64,000 nt of DNA from Pseudoduganella flava (lineage in GTDB: Bacteria; Pseudomonadota; Gammaproteobacteria; Burkholderiales; Burkholderiaceae_D), in contig NZ_VLKW01000007.1 of the NCBI RefSeq assembly GCF_007830495.1, positions 62,001 through 126,000 on the forward strand, in the 5' to 3' direction. This document shows positions 24,595 through 32,724 of the stretch, one piece after another. Under the pieces are notes generated by a model. It was given only the letters and a program-made list of their open reading frames with translations, searched no databases and was not told where the DNA came from. The stretch's first letter is position 1. The number at the start of each line of letters is the position of its first letter. The position numbers were made by a program, and so were the translations under genes.

Positions 24595-27240
24595 TCAACC
24601 CAGCGGCACCGTCATCGCCTTGCGGATGCCCACGCAGCGCGCATCCTCCTGCTCGGTTTCCAGCAGCGCGCGGCGCGTGCGGGCACTGAGGTCTTTCAGC
24701 TGGGCCGCAGCATCCGTCAGCCGCTGCACGCTTTGCGGCGTGCACGTGGCGGGGATCATCATCGTGGCATAGGTGCGCATGTAGACGTGGCCGGCGACCT
24801 TGTCCAGCTGCGGCAGCTGCGCCAGGCGCTTGACCGCGGTTTCCTCGTTGAGCAACGTCTGTGCCGCCGGATACAGATTTTCCATCGCCGTGCGGATGCG
24901 CGAGAACGGCAGCTTCGTCTGCAGATCCGTGATCGTGCCCAGCCACTCGGCCTTCACCGCCGGATCCGGACGTGCGACCTTTGCCGCCAGCGCGGCAGCT
25001 TGGCCGGCATCGGAGTTGTCGCGCGCCTCCTCGGCGGCGAGCAGCTTGCCGGCGTCGCGATGCGCACGCGCCGAAACCCGCTGCACGATTGCCCAGCGCA
25101 CGTCCTGGTTGACGGCGACGCCCTGCGGCACGCCACGTCCCTCCAGCAAACCGGCAAGACGGTCGAGCGCCGGCTGGGTGCTGGCGATGGCGACATAGGT
25201 GCCGAGCCACAGTCGGCGGAAGTTCTCATCCTTGCCGTGCTGGACGCCCTGCCACGCCATGGCCTCCAGCGCCTGCGCCGTCTTGCTCGTGTACGCGCCA
25301 GCTGGTGCCATCTTCTGCAGGTAGGCCATGCCGTTCAGCACCTTCTCCAGCACACTGCCAAGCAGCGCATAGTCTTCTTCGCGGGCCGCGTTGTTCAAGG
25401 CCGTCTGCATGAATTCGTTCAGCGGCAATCCTCCGTCGCGCACGCCTTCCCACATGCTCTGCCACAGCATCGCGCGCAGCAGCGGCTCGCCGACCTTGCT
25501 GACGTCCGCGCGCGCGGTGGCGGACGAACGCTGGTCCAGCTGCACCTTCGCATAGCCCCAGTCCTCGTAGTTCGGATAAACGAGATCCGGGCACGCGGCA
25601 CCCACGAGCTCCGGCACGCCAGTGCTGGCCCCCTTGTAGGTGACGGCCGCCTTGCGATCCAGCGCCAACGCCTTGCCCTGCTTGCGGAACAATGCCACCT
25701 GCACGCGCTGCTCGCGCAGCACGGGATAGTCGGCACCGGCGCTCTGCGCGAGACTGAACGCATCGATCTTGCCGCCCTTGCACGTGTAACGCGCCGTCAC
25801 GGTGTTCACGCCCGGCTGGTACAGCCACTCCCGCGTCCACTGCGACAGGTCGCGGCCGGCCGCCTCGCCCAGGCTGCCGATGAAGTCTTCCAGCTTCGCA
25901 TTGCGGTACTGGTACTTGACGAGGTAGTCATGCACGCCGCGGCGGAACGTCTCTTCGCCAAGCAGATGGCGCAATTGCTTGAGCGTGGACGCGCCTTTCG
26001 AATACGTGATCGCATCGATGTTGTCGAACGCGTTCGCCGTCGTCGCCACCGGCACCTCGATCGGATGGGTGGCGAACGACTCGTCCTGCTTGTAAGCGCC
26101 AGTCTTGCCGGTGCTGTAGAAGTACTGCCACGCGTTCTTGAATTCGGTCGCCTCGGCCGTGCCCAGCGTGCCCATGAACGACGCGAAGCTCTCGTTCAGC
26201 CACAGGCCGTTCCACCACTTCATCGTGACCAGGTCGCCGAACCACTGGTGCGCCATCTCGTGCATGATTACGGCCGCAAGCGTATGCCGCTGGTCGGCCG
26301 TCATCCTGTCCTTGTGCAGGAAGCGGTTTTCCGCGAACGTGACGGCGCCGGCGTTTTCCATCGCACCGTACAGGAAGTCCGGCACCAGCAGCTGGTCATA
26401 CTTCTCGAACTGGTAGGGAATGCCGAAGTACTCGTCGAAGAAGGCCAGGCCCTGCTTCGTGTACTTGAACCACTCGGGCGCCTCGATCTGGGCAGCGACG
26501 GACTGGCGCGCGAACAGGCGCATCGGATACTTGCCGCTGCTGTCCTCCCACATCTTGTATGGGCCCGCGTGCAGCGAGAAGTTATATGGCGACAGCTTCT
26601 TCGACACGGGGAACGTCCAGCGCTTGCCGCCCGCGCCATCCTCGACCTTCGTCTCGCGCGTGGTCGACACGACGACCCAGTCCGCCGGCGCGGTGACGTT
26701 GACCTGGTACGTCGCTTTCAGGTCCGGCTGGTCGAACACGGCAAACATCTGCTGCGCGCCGGCGGGCTCGAAGTGCGAGTACGTATAGACGCGGCCATCC
26801 ACCGGGTCGACCATCCGGTGCCATCCCTCGCCATTGGTGCTGTGCGCACGCTCGTAGCTGACGACGACCGTGTTGCGGCCCTGTTTCAGGTCGGCCGCGG
26901 CAAGCGTGATGAACCAGTTGTTGTACTGCGGCGTAACGCTCTTGCCGTTGACGGTCAGGGATTTGATCGTGGCCTTGTTCAGGTCCACCGTGAGCGGCGA
27001 GCCGGCGTCGTTGAGGTCGAACTGCAACGTGGTGGTGCCGGCGAACGTCTCCTTGCCGGTCAGCGCGAAGTCGAGCTGGTAGGCGACATTCGACACGCGT
27101 TCCGAGCGCGCCTGCGCATCGGCCTGGGACAGCCATGCCTGTTCCGCACGTGGCGCACTGGCCGCCGACACGGCCGGGTTGGCGATCAACAGCGCGGAAC
27201 CAAGAGTCAAGGCAACGGCTTGGGAGAGAAGCGGTTTCAT
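24595..27240 (-). CDS. Secreted M1-family zinc aminopeptidase
   Basis: 881 residues from the ATG at 27240 (AAGGA upstream). A signal peptide (MKPLLSQAVALTLGSALLIANPAVSA) marks it as exported, unlike cytosolic PepN. The M1 exopeptidase motif appears as YGAMENAGAVTF, and the zinc site as HEMAHQWFGD with the distant Glu in WLNESFASF. The C-terminal half is the helical ERAP1_C-like domain. It removes N-terminal residues from peptides outside the cytoplasm. It is divergent from the GNAT gene (97 bp). Confidence 0.92.
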   Translation of the reverse strand: MKPLLSQAVALTLGSALLIANPAVSAASAPRAEQAWLSQADAQARSERVSNVAYQLDFALTGKETFAGTTTLQFDLNDAGSPLTVDLNKATIKSLTVNGKSVTPQYNNWFITLAAADLKQGRNTVVVSYERAHSTNGEGWHRMVDPVDGRVYTYSHFEPAGAQQMFAVFDQPDLKATYQVNVTAPADWVVVSTTRETKVEDGAGGKRWTFPVSKKLSPYNFSLHAGPYKMWEDSSGKYPMRLFARQSVAAQIEAPEWFKYTKQGLAFFDEYFGIPYQFEKYDQLLVPDFLYGAMENAGAVTFAENRFLHKDRMTADQRHTLAAVIMHEMAHQWFGDLVTMKWWNGLWLNESFASFMGTLGTAEATEFKNAWQYFYSTGKTGAYKQDESFATHPIEVPVATTANAFDNIDAITYSKGASTLKQLRHLLGEETFRRGVHDYLVKYQYRNAKLEDFIGSLGEAAGRDLSQWTREWLYQPGVNTVTARYTCKGGKIDAFSLAQSAGADYPVLREQRVQVALFRKQGKALALDRKAAVTYKGASTGVPELVGAACPDLVYPNYEDWGYAKVQLDQRSSATARADVSKVGEPLLRAMLWQSMWEGVRDGGLPLNEFMQTALNNAAREEDYALLGSVLEKVLNGMAYLQKMAPAGAYTSKTAQALEAMAWQGVQHGKDENFRRLWLGTYVAIASTQPALDRLAGLLEGRGVPQGVAVNQDVRWAIVQRVSARAHRDAGKLLAAEEARDNSDAGQAAALAAKVARPDPAVKAEWLGTITDLQTKLPFSRIRTAMENLYPAAQTLLNEETAVKRLAQLPQLDKVAGHVYMRTYATMMIPATCTPQSVQRLTDAAAQLKDLSARTRRALLETEQEDARCVGIRKAMTVPLG

Positions 27241-27337
27241 TACGATCCTTGTGAGATGTCTTGCCCCCGGTCGACCCCGAACGGGCGGCGCGGGGATGAT
27301 AACATCAACGATTCCCGGAAAAACACGTCGAATTCCC

Positions 27338-27790
27338 ATGCACATCGCCTTTGAAACACCGGATCAGCCGGACGTCCATGCGCTGATCGCCGAACTCGAT
27401 TCCTACCTGTACTCGCTATACCCGCCGGAGAACGTGTACGCGCTCGACATCGCCTCGCTGCTGCAACCGAACGTGCTGTTCGCGGTGGCGCGCGACGGCG
27501 GCGGCGCAGCGCTGGGCTGTGCCGCAGTGGTCGTGACGCCCGCATACGGCGAGATCAAGCGGATGTACGTGCGCCCTGAAGCGCGCGGCCAGGGCCTGGC
27601 GCGCAAGCTGATCGCCACGCTGGAAGAGCAGGCGCTGGCGCACGGCTGCCGCACCTTCATGCTGGAGACGGGGCCGACGATGCCGGAAGCGCTGGCACTG
27701 TACGAACGCATGGGCTACAAGCACCGCGGCGCGTTCGGCGACTATCCGGAGGACCCGCTGTCGGTCTTCATGCAGAAGGACGTGCCGTGA
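27338..27790 (+). CDS. GNAT-family N-acetyltransferase
   Basis: 150 residues. The acetyl-CoA-binding motif is VRPEARGQGLARKLI (R/Q-x-x-G-x-G/A type), preceded by the strand GEIKRMYV and followed by MLETGPTMPEALALYERMGY, the usual GNAT closing pattern. Substrate unknown. Its TGA overlaps the GTG start of the next gene (GTGA), so the two are translationally coupled. The ATG at 27338 is chosen because upstream codons run into the divergent M1 promoter region. Confidence 0.88.
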   Translation: MHIAFETPDQPDVHALIAELDSYLYSLYPPENVYALDIASLLQPNVLFAVARDGGGAALGCAAVVVTPAYGEIKRMYVRPEARGQGLARKLIATLEEQALAHGCRTFMLETGPTMPEALALYERMGYKHRGAFGDYPEDPLSVFMQKDVP

Positions 27791-28149
27791 CCGCGCCGCA
27801 CCCCGATACGCTGACGGCGCTGCGCGACCTCACCCGGACATTTGCCGCGGAGCGCGACTGGCAGCAGTTCCATACACCGAAGAACCTGGCGATGGCGCTG
27901 TCCGTCGAAGTGGCCGAGCTGGTCGAACACTTCCAGTGGCTGCCAACTGGCGCCCTCGATGAACTCGATGAACGCAAGCGCGAAGGCGTGCGGCATGAGC
28001 TGGCCGATGTGCTGCTGTATCTCGTGCAGTTGGCCGACAAGATGGATGTGGATTTGCGTGAGGCGGCATTGGAGAAGATGCGGATGAATGGGGAGAAGTA
28101 TCCGGCGGCGCGGGTCAAAGGGGATGCGCGGAAGTATGATGAGTATTGA
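27787..28149 (+). CDS. MazG-like nucleotide pyrophosphohydrolase
   Basis: 120 residues starting at a GTG that overlaps the upstream stop. The all-alpha NTP-pyrophosphatase motif is present: metal-binding EVAELVEHFQW and then ELADVLLYLVQLADKMDVD, with KYPAARVKG near the end. This arrangement matches the short RS21-C6/dCTPase-like branch, which hydrolyses (modified) dCTP or other non-canonical nucleotides to monophosphates, cleaning the pool. It is coupled to the GNAT gene, whose role in that context is unclear. Convergent with the Sel1 array. Confidence 0.88.
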   Translation: MTAPHPDTLTALRDLTRTFAAERDWQQFHTPKNLAMALSVEVAELVEHFQWLPTGALDELDERKREGVRHELADVLLYLVQLADKMDVDLREAALEKMRMNGEKYPAARVKGDARKYDEY

Positions 28150-28180
28150 GGGTGGGGCGGCCTTAGGCATCGGCTCGACT

Positions 28181-29203
28181 TTAATACGCTGGCGGCGCGG
28201 GGCCTTCAGGTTCCAGCGCGTCATCGATGCCATCCCAGTGTGGAAGGTCCGTCGGCGGTAGCGGAAGCACCTTATCCAAGTTTGGCAGACGAAGGTCTGG
28301 ATTAAGGCGAAGCGCTTCGCTTATGACACCGTAGCGCTGTGCGCGCTCGGGGTCGGAGGTCAGTCCTACAGTCTTCAGGTTTTCACGTTCGCTTTGGACG
28401 ATCCAGTAGCCATTTTTGAAGAGCATTTCGAGCGAAGTAGCACTATCATCACTTCCGAACTTCACACCCTCTTGGTATAGCTTGGCAGCTTCGCGGTGAT
28501 TTCCGAGAACCTCCTGCCTGATCGCCAGTCTGTACGCGGCGGGGCCATGTGCTTGCGCAGCAGCGCATTGGAGCATGCGCTCTTCATCGTCGAACCTCCT
28601 CACTTGGCCGTAGGCCGCAGCCAAAGCCATTTGCGCTTCCGGGCTTCCCAGTTGCGCGGCTCGCAGGTAATACGCCCAAGCGATTTCTTGATCATAGACA
28701 GCACCGCCATATCCATGTTCATGCGCCACCCCGAGGTCATAGAAGCCCCAGGGCTGGCCCGCCGCTACCGCCGCGCGCGCAATGGCAACTGCCTTATCGC
28801 CGTCGGGTAGCTGCGCCTGATTCTCAGGAAGCGGTCCCAATCCCTCCCGGTAGAAGTGTGCCAACAGCGCTTTCGCTCCCCAGTCTCCCTTTTCCGCGGC
28901 GGTGCTCACATCAGCCAGAATCCGGTGTGTCTCCTTGCTGGTGAGCTGCCATTCGATCTTGCTGCGCCAAAGCTTACGTGCTGCGATATACAGATGGAAG
29001 ACATCCGAGTCACGGTACCGAGGCATGTGCTCTTTCCACCGTGCGCACACGGGAGGTGGATCGATCAAGTCGAACCGACGCAATCCTTTTGGAAGCTCAT
29101 GCATCGCTCGGTATCTGACGTGCTCAATGAGCAGATACATAGAGAGAAAGACGATTGCGAACACTGTGACCACCTTTTTGTAGCCTTGCAAGCGCGCTTT
29201 CAT
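28181..29203 (-). CDS. Sel1-repeat membrane-anchored protein, putative T6SS immunity (third copy)
   Basis: 340 residues from the ATG at 29203, just after a run of G residues. One N-terminal hydrophobic anchor (VVTVFAIVFLSMYLLIEHV) is followed by a domain with several Sel1/TPR-like repeats (GDWGAKALLAHFYREGLG, then GVAHEHGYGGAVYDQ and LGSPEAQMALAAAYG). It ends in a short proline-rich tail. It is closely related along its length to the proteins at 29232 and 31699. In Pseudomonas aeruginosa the immunity proteins of the phospholipase D effector PldB are Sel1-repeat proteins in tandem. The location downstream of vgrG and a phospholipase D gene makes the same job likely here: neutralising the effector in the periplasm. 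Confidence 0.8.
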   Translation of the reverse strand: MKARLQGYKKVVTVFAIVFLSMYLLIEHVRYRAMHELPKGLRRFDLIDPPPVCARWKEHMPRYRDSDVFHLYIAARKLWRSKIEWQLTSKETHRILADVSTAAEKGDWGAKALLAHFYREGLGPLPENQAQLPDGDKAVAIARAAVAAGQPWGFYDLGVAHEHGYGGAVYDQEIAWAYYLRAAQLGSPEAQMALAAAYGQVRRFDDEERMLQCAAAQAHGPAAYRLAIRQEVLGNHREAAKLYQEGVKFGSDDSATSLEMLFKNGYWIVQSERENLKTVGLTSDPERAQRYGVISEALRLNPDLRLPNLDKVLPLPPTDLPHWDGIDDALEPEGPAPPAY

Positions 29204-29231
29204 TTCCCCCCCTGCTTCTCTAGCTCGTGCA

Positions 29232-30260
29232 CTAGTAAGCAGGCGGGCCTTCCTGCTCAACGGACAGTGCGTCTTCGACCCCATGCCACTCCGGTAGCGG
29301 GAGCGGAGGCAACGGGAGCACTGCGTCGAGGTTTCCGAACTTCAGATCCGGGTTAATGCGCAAGGCACGCATGAGCGACTCATATCGCTGTGCCCGGTCT
29401 GGGTCCGACCTTACATTAAGCGCTTCCAGCTCCTTTTTTTCGGCTGCGGATGACGTCATCCACGAGCCATCCAGGAAAAACAGGTACATCACTTCCACAG
29501 AGCTGAGCCCGCCCATCTTTACGCCTTCCTGGTACAGATGAATGGCTTCCTGCACACGCCCCTCGATCCTCGCGGTCATTCCGAGCGCCCTCGCAGCCGG
29601 ACCATGTCCTTGTGCAAAGGCGCACTGGTGCATCACCTCTGCGTACTTGTGAATTCCTGCTCGACTGTAGGCGTCCGCGAGCGCCATTTGTGCTTCGGGA
29701 CTGCCGAGCGATGCGGCCTTCAAGTAGTATGCCCATGCGATCTTCTGGTCATGAACAGCTCCGCCGTATCCGTGTTCATGAGCGACGCCTAAGTCGTAAT
29801 ACCCCCACGGTTGCCCCGCGCGCACGGCCTCTCTGGTTATTGCCACCACTGCATCCGCGTCCGGGGTCAGCACCTGATTCGACGGCAAAGGCCCAAGACC
29901 GTTGCGGTAGAAGTAAGCGAGCAAAGCCTTTGCCCCCCAGTCTCCCTTCGCAGCCGCACTGCGGACGTCCCTCAATATCTGCTGAGTTTCACCCTTGGTC
30001 AATTGCCACTCGATCTTGCTGCGCCAAAGCCTGCGCGCGCGGATATAGAGTTCGAAGGCATCCTTATCGCGGTGACCTGGCATGTGGTTGCGCCATTCGT
30101 CACATGCGGGAGGTGGGTCGCCAACATAAAAACTTGTGAGCCCTTCAGGTAGTGCGTGCATCCTTGAGTACCTCCATTTATCTACCGCATACCAGATGCC
30201 GATCAAAGTCAGAACAAGAAGAGTCGCAACACGGAGACGAGATGATGTGATGGTTCTCAT
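29232..30260 (-). CDS. Sel1-repeat membrane-anchored protein, putative T6SS immunity (second copy)
   Basis: 342 residues from the ATG at 30260; open codons further upstream run into an insertion element and are not used. Same build as its neighbours: N-terminal anchor (VATLLVLTLIGIWYAVDKW), the shared LYIRARRLWRSKIEWQLTK segment, then Sel1-like repeats. It differs most in the C-terminal third, around VMYLFFLDGSWMTSS. The next copy begins 28 bp downstream. The two bases before its ATG follow the stop of a short remnant ending GSPVV, the same ending as the intact phospholipase gene. This suggests an original effector-immunity pair in which the effector has been lost. Confidence 0.8.
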   Translation of the reverse strand: MRTITSSRLRVATLLVLTLIGIWYAVDKWRYSRMHALPEGLTSFYVGDPPPACDEWRNHMPGHRDKDAFELYIRARRLWRSKIEWQLTKGETQQILRDVRSAAAKGDWGAKALLAYFYRNGLGPLPSNQVLTPDADAVVAITREAVRAGQPWGYYDLGVAHEHGYGGAVHDQKIAWAYYLKAASLGSPEAQMALADAYSRAGIHKYAEVMHQCAFAQGHGPAARALGMTARIEGRVQEAIHLYQEGVKMGGLSSVEVMYLFFLDGSWMTSSAAEKKELEALNVRSDPDRAQRYESLMRALRINPDLKFGNLDAVLPLPPLPLPEWHGVEDALSVEQEGPPAY

Positions 30261-30262
30261 GA

Positions 30263-30332
30263 CTACACCACCGGAGATCCAGGCATGCGATCGAGCAGAA
30301 ACGGGAGAAGTAGGCAGACTGAGATAGCCGCC
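30263..30332 (-). pseudogene. Possible 3' remnant of a second phospholipase D effector gene
   Basis: The 70 bases between the Sel1 start and the insertion element read to a stop as ...FLLDRMPGSPVV. The intact effector ends ...FYVDRKPGSPVV and is also followed within a few bases by a Sel1 gene. The last 12 residues share F, DR and PGSPVV; further upstream the similarity fades. This is most simply the stump of a duplicated effector gene whose body was removed with, or after, insertion of the IS. The match is short, so other origins remain possible. Confidence 0.5.
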
Positions 30333-30418
30333 TGAAACACCGGACATGGTCTCTGCGCTATTCTTACGACTAGGAATACGACTATACAAACGACTGCAAG
30401 CAAACAATCCATTGAAGT

Positions 30419-30779
30419 GTGACCCTCAGCGAAGAGCGGCGCCGCCGTTGGAGCACGACCGAAAAGGCTGCGCTGGTGAGGGAAACGTACGAACCACGCA
30501 TGAACGTTTCGCTCGTGGCCTGCAAGCATCGGCGCAGCGCAAGCCTGCTGCTCAACTGGCGCAAACTCGAGCGCGAAGGTGCGCTTACGGCAGTGCAGGC
30601 CGGCGAATCGGTGGTGCCTGCCAGTAAACTGGCAGCGGGCCCGCGCTGAGATCGCACAGCTCCAGCGTATGTTGGGTAAAAAGACGTTGGAAGCAGAAAT
30701 CCTGAAAGAAGCGGTGGAGATTGCGCGATCAAAAAAGTTCATTGCGCGCGTGCCGTTATTGCCAACGGAAGACCGGTGA
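30419..30779 (+). pseudogene. IS2-group orfA (InsC-like), frameshifted
   Basis: The helix-turn-helix part reads from a GTG at 30419 (RRRRWSTTEKAALVRETYEP, then ESVVPASKLA) and hits a stop at 30647-30649. The remainder continues in another frame as AEIAQLQRMLGKKTLEAEILKEAVE, the leucine-zipper tail expected of orfA, stopping at 30777-30779. A small insertion or deletion near 30635-30645 therefore splits the gene. Closest known pattern is InsC of IS2 (VVPASELAA, LLGKKTMENELLKEAVE). Confidence 0.82.
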
Positions 30780-31654
30780 AGACGGTCTGCCGGGTGGTGG
30801 GCGTGGCGCGCTCGCACATCGCTGCTTTGCACCTGCGTCCCGCCGAATGACCCGATGGCCAGACGGCGCGCGTTAGTAATCCGATTGCCGATCCGACGCT
30901 TGTTGACGCGGTGCGCTCCGAGATTGGCGAGCTGCCGACCTACGGCTACCGACGTGCTGGCGCCGTGGTCAATCGCCGCCGCACGGCGGCGGGCTTGGCG
31001 CCGCTTAACCACAAGCGGTTTTATCGCGTGATGAAGGCACCTGCGCTGTTGCTGCCGAAGGCGCCCAAGCGCGTGGCCAATATCCGCGTCCATGACGGCA
31101 TGGTGGCCGTCACCGAACCGAATCGACGCTGGTGCTCCGATGGCTTCGAGATCGGCTGTGATAACGGGGAGGTCGTGACCGGCGTCTTCTTGAAGGACTG
31201 CTGCGATGGCGAGATCATCTCGTGGCGCGCATGGCCCAGCCAAGGGCTGCCTGGAGAACCCGTGCGCGATATGCTGGTCGAGGGCGTCGAGGCCCGCTTC
31301 GGTGACGCGAAAGTCGATGGTGATGTGGAGCTTGAATTTCTCGCCGATAATGGCGGCACTTTCCGGGCAAAAGACACGCACGCACTGGCGAAGGATTTGG
31401 GCATCAAGCCGGTGCACACGCCGGTATGCAGCCCTCAGTCGAATGACATGGCTGAGAGCTTCGTGAACACGTTTGAACGCGATTACGTCAGCCAGATGGA
31501 CCGCTGCAACGCCGCCATCGTCCTGCGGCAGATGCCTGCCGCTTTCGAGCATTTTAATGAGGTCCATCCGCACTCCGCACTGGGATACCGATCGCCGCGC
31601 ATGTACAGGAAAGAGCTAACCCGCCGGCTCAGATCGGCGCTAATTAAGCGATAG
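30776..31654 (+). pseudogene. IS2-group transposase orfB, with in-frame stop
   Basis: The frame starts at a GTG overlapping the orfA stop and reads TVCRVVGVARSHIAALHLR, then meets TGA at 30848-30850. After the stop it resumes as GELPTYGYRRAGAVVNRRR and runs to 31654 with an intact integrase core: first Asp in WCSDGFE, second in LADNGG, Glu in AESFVNTFERDY, and the closing HPHSALGYRSPRMY. All three catalytic acids survive, but the nonsense codon and the broken orfA make autonomous transposition unlikely. Confidence 0.85.
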
Positions 31655-31698
31655 GCTGTGTCCGGTAATGCAGGGGCAAGATCGAATTTACCTTTGCA

Positions 31699-32721
31699 TC
31701 AGTACGTCGGTTGACTAGAAGATTCGGGCTCTACAGCGTCCGTAACAGCTCCCCATGGAGGCAGTTCCTGTGGAGGGAGTGGAAGGACCTCATCAATGCG
31801 TGCTAACTTTAAGTCTGGATTGATTAGTAGAGCTTCACTTATTGCTTCGTACCTGCTGGCGCGCTGCGCGTCCACGTGAAAACCAAGTGCCTTCAGCCTC
31901 TCCACTTCGTGCTTCCAGCTCCAGTAACCGTTAGCAAATAGTAGCCAAAGGGATGAGGCACTCTCCCGATGGCCGAACTTCACACCTTCTTGAAATAGTC
32001 TTGCAGCTTCCAAATGGTTACCTAATATCTCCTGTCTCATAGCTAGCGTATATGCTGCCGGCCCGTGCCCCTGCGCAAACGCGCACTTAAGCATGTGTTC
32101 TTCGTCCGCAAACCTCCTTGCTTGCCCGTACGCCCCGGCTAACGCCATCTGAGCCTCGGGACTACCTAGCTCAGCCGCTCTCAAGTAGTATGACCAAGCA
32201 ATATCCTCGTCATAGACTGCCCCACCATAACCATGTTCATGCGCTACCCCAAGATCGTAGTAGCCCCACGGCTGACCCGCGGCAACTGCGGTACGAGTAA
32301 TAGCGACCGCCTCATCCGCGTCAGGTACTTGCGCCTGATTTTCAGGGAGCGGACCTAACCCCTCCCTGAAAAAATGCGCCAATAGCGCTTTAGCGCCCCA
32401 GTCGCCCTTTTCTGCTGCGGTCTGCACGTCTATCAGAATCCGCTGTGTCTCATCGCGGGTAAGCTGCCATTCGATCTTACTGCGCCAAAGTTTGCGCGCC
32501 TCGATGTACAGACGAAACACGGACGGATCGCGATGTTTTGGCATGTGATCCTTCCAGCGTGCACAAGCGGGAGGCGGATCCGTCACGCTAAATCGGCGTA
32601 ACCCTTGGGGGTGCTTATGCATGGCACTGTACCTCGCATGATCAAAAGTGAGATAGGTTATGAGGGCAAGGCCAGCTAATGCAGCGCCCACCATCAGGTA
32701 GTATCGGAAACGGTTCTTCAT
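31699..32721 (-). CDS. Sel1-repeat membrane-anchored protein, putative immunity to the adjacent phospholipase (first copy)
   Basis: 340 residues. An N-terminal anchor (YYLMVGAALAGLALITYLTF) is followed by the same Sel1-like repeats as the two downstream copies (GVAHEHGYGGAVYDEDIAW). It begins three bases after the phospholipase D stop, so it is the natural cognate immunity gene. Base composition is visibly more AT-rich than the T6SS core genes upstream, as is common for effector-immunity modules gained by transfer. The insertion element starts 26 bp beyond its 3' end. Confidence 0.82.
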   Translation of the reverse strand: MKNRFRYYLMVGAALAGLALITYLTFDHARYSAMHKHPQGLRRFSVTDPPPACARWKDHMPKHRDPSVFRLYIEARKLWRSKIEWQLTRDETQRILIDVQTAAEKGDWGAKALLAHFFREGLGPLPENQAQVPDADEAVAITRTAVAAGQPWGYYDLGVAHEHGYGGAVYDEDIAWSYYLRAAELGSPEAQMALAGAYGQARRFADEEHMLKCAFAQGHGPAAYTLAMRQEILGNHLEAARLFQEGVKFGHRESASSLWLLFANGYWSWKHEVERLKALGFHVDAQRASRYEAISEALLINPDLKLARIDEVLPLPPQELPPWGAVTDAVEPESSSQPTY

Positions 32722-32724
32722 ACC

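Larger units (their letters stand above)
30333..31672 (+). mobile_element. Decayed IS2-group IS3-family insertion sequence
   Basis: About 1.34 kb, near the 1331 bp of E. coli IS2. Imperfect terminal inverted repeats share ACCGGACA six bases in from each end (TGAAACACCGGACA on the left, TGCATTACCGGACA reading in from the right). Inside are orfA and orfB homologues, both broken. No target-site duplication was seen (GCCGC on the left, GGGGC on the right), which fits later deletion of flanking DNA. It sits between the first Sel1 gene and the effector remnant. Confidence 0.82.

Noticed and set aside
30328..31677. Target-site duplication around the IS2-like element
   Set aside because: The five bases on each side do not match, so no duplication is claimed; flanking deletion probably removed it.
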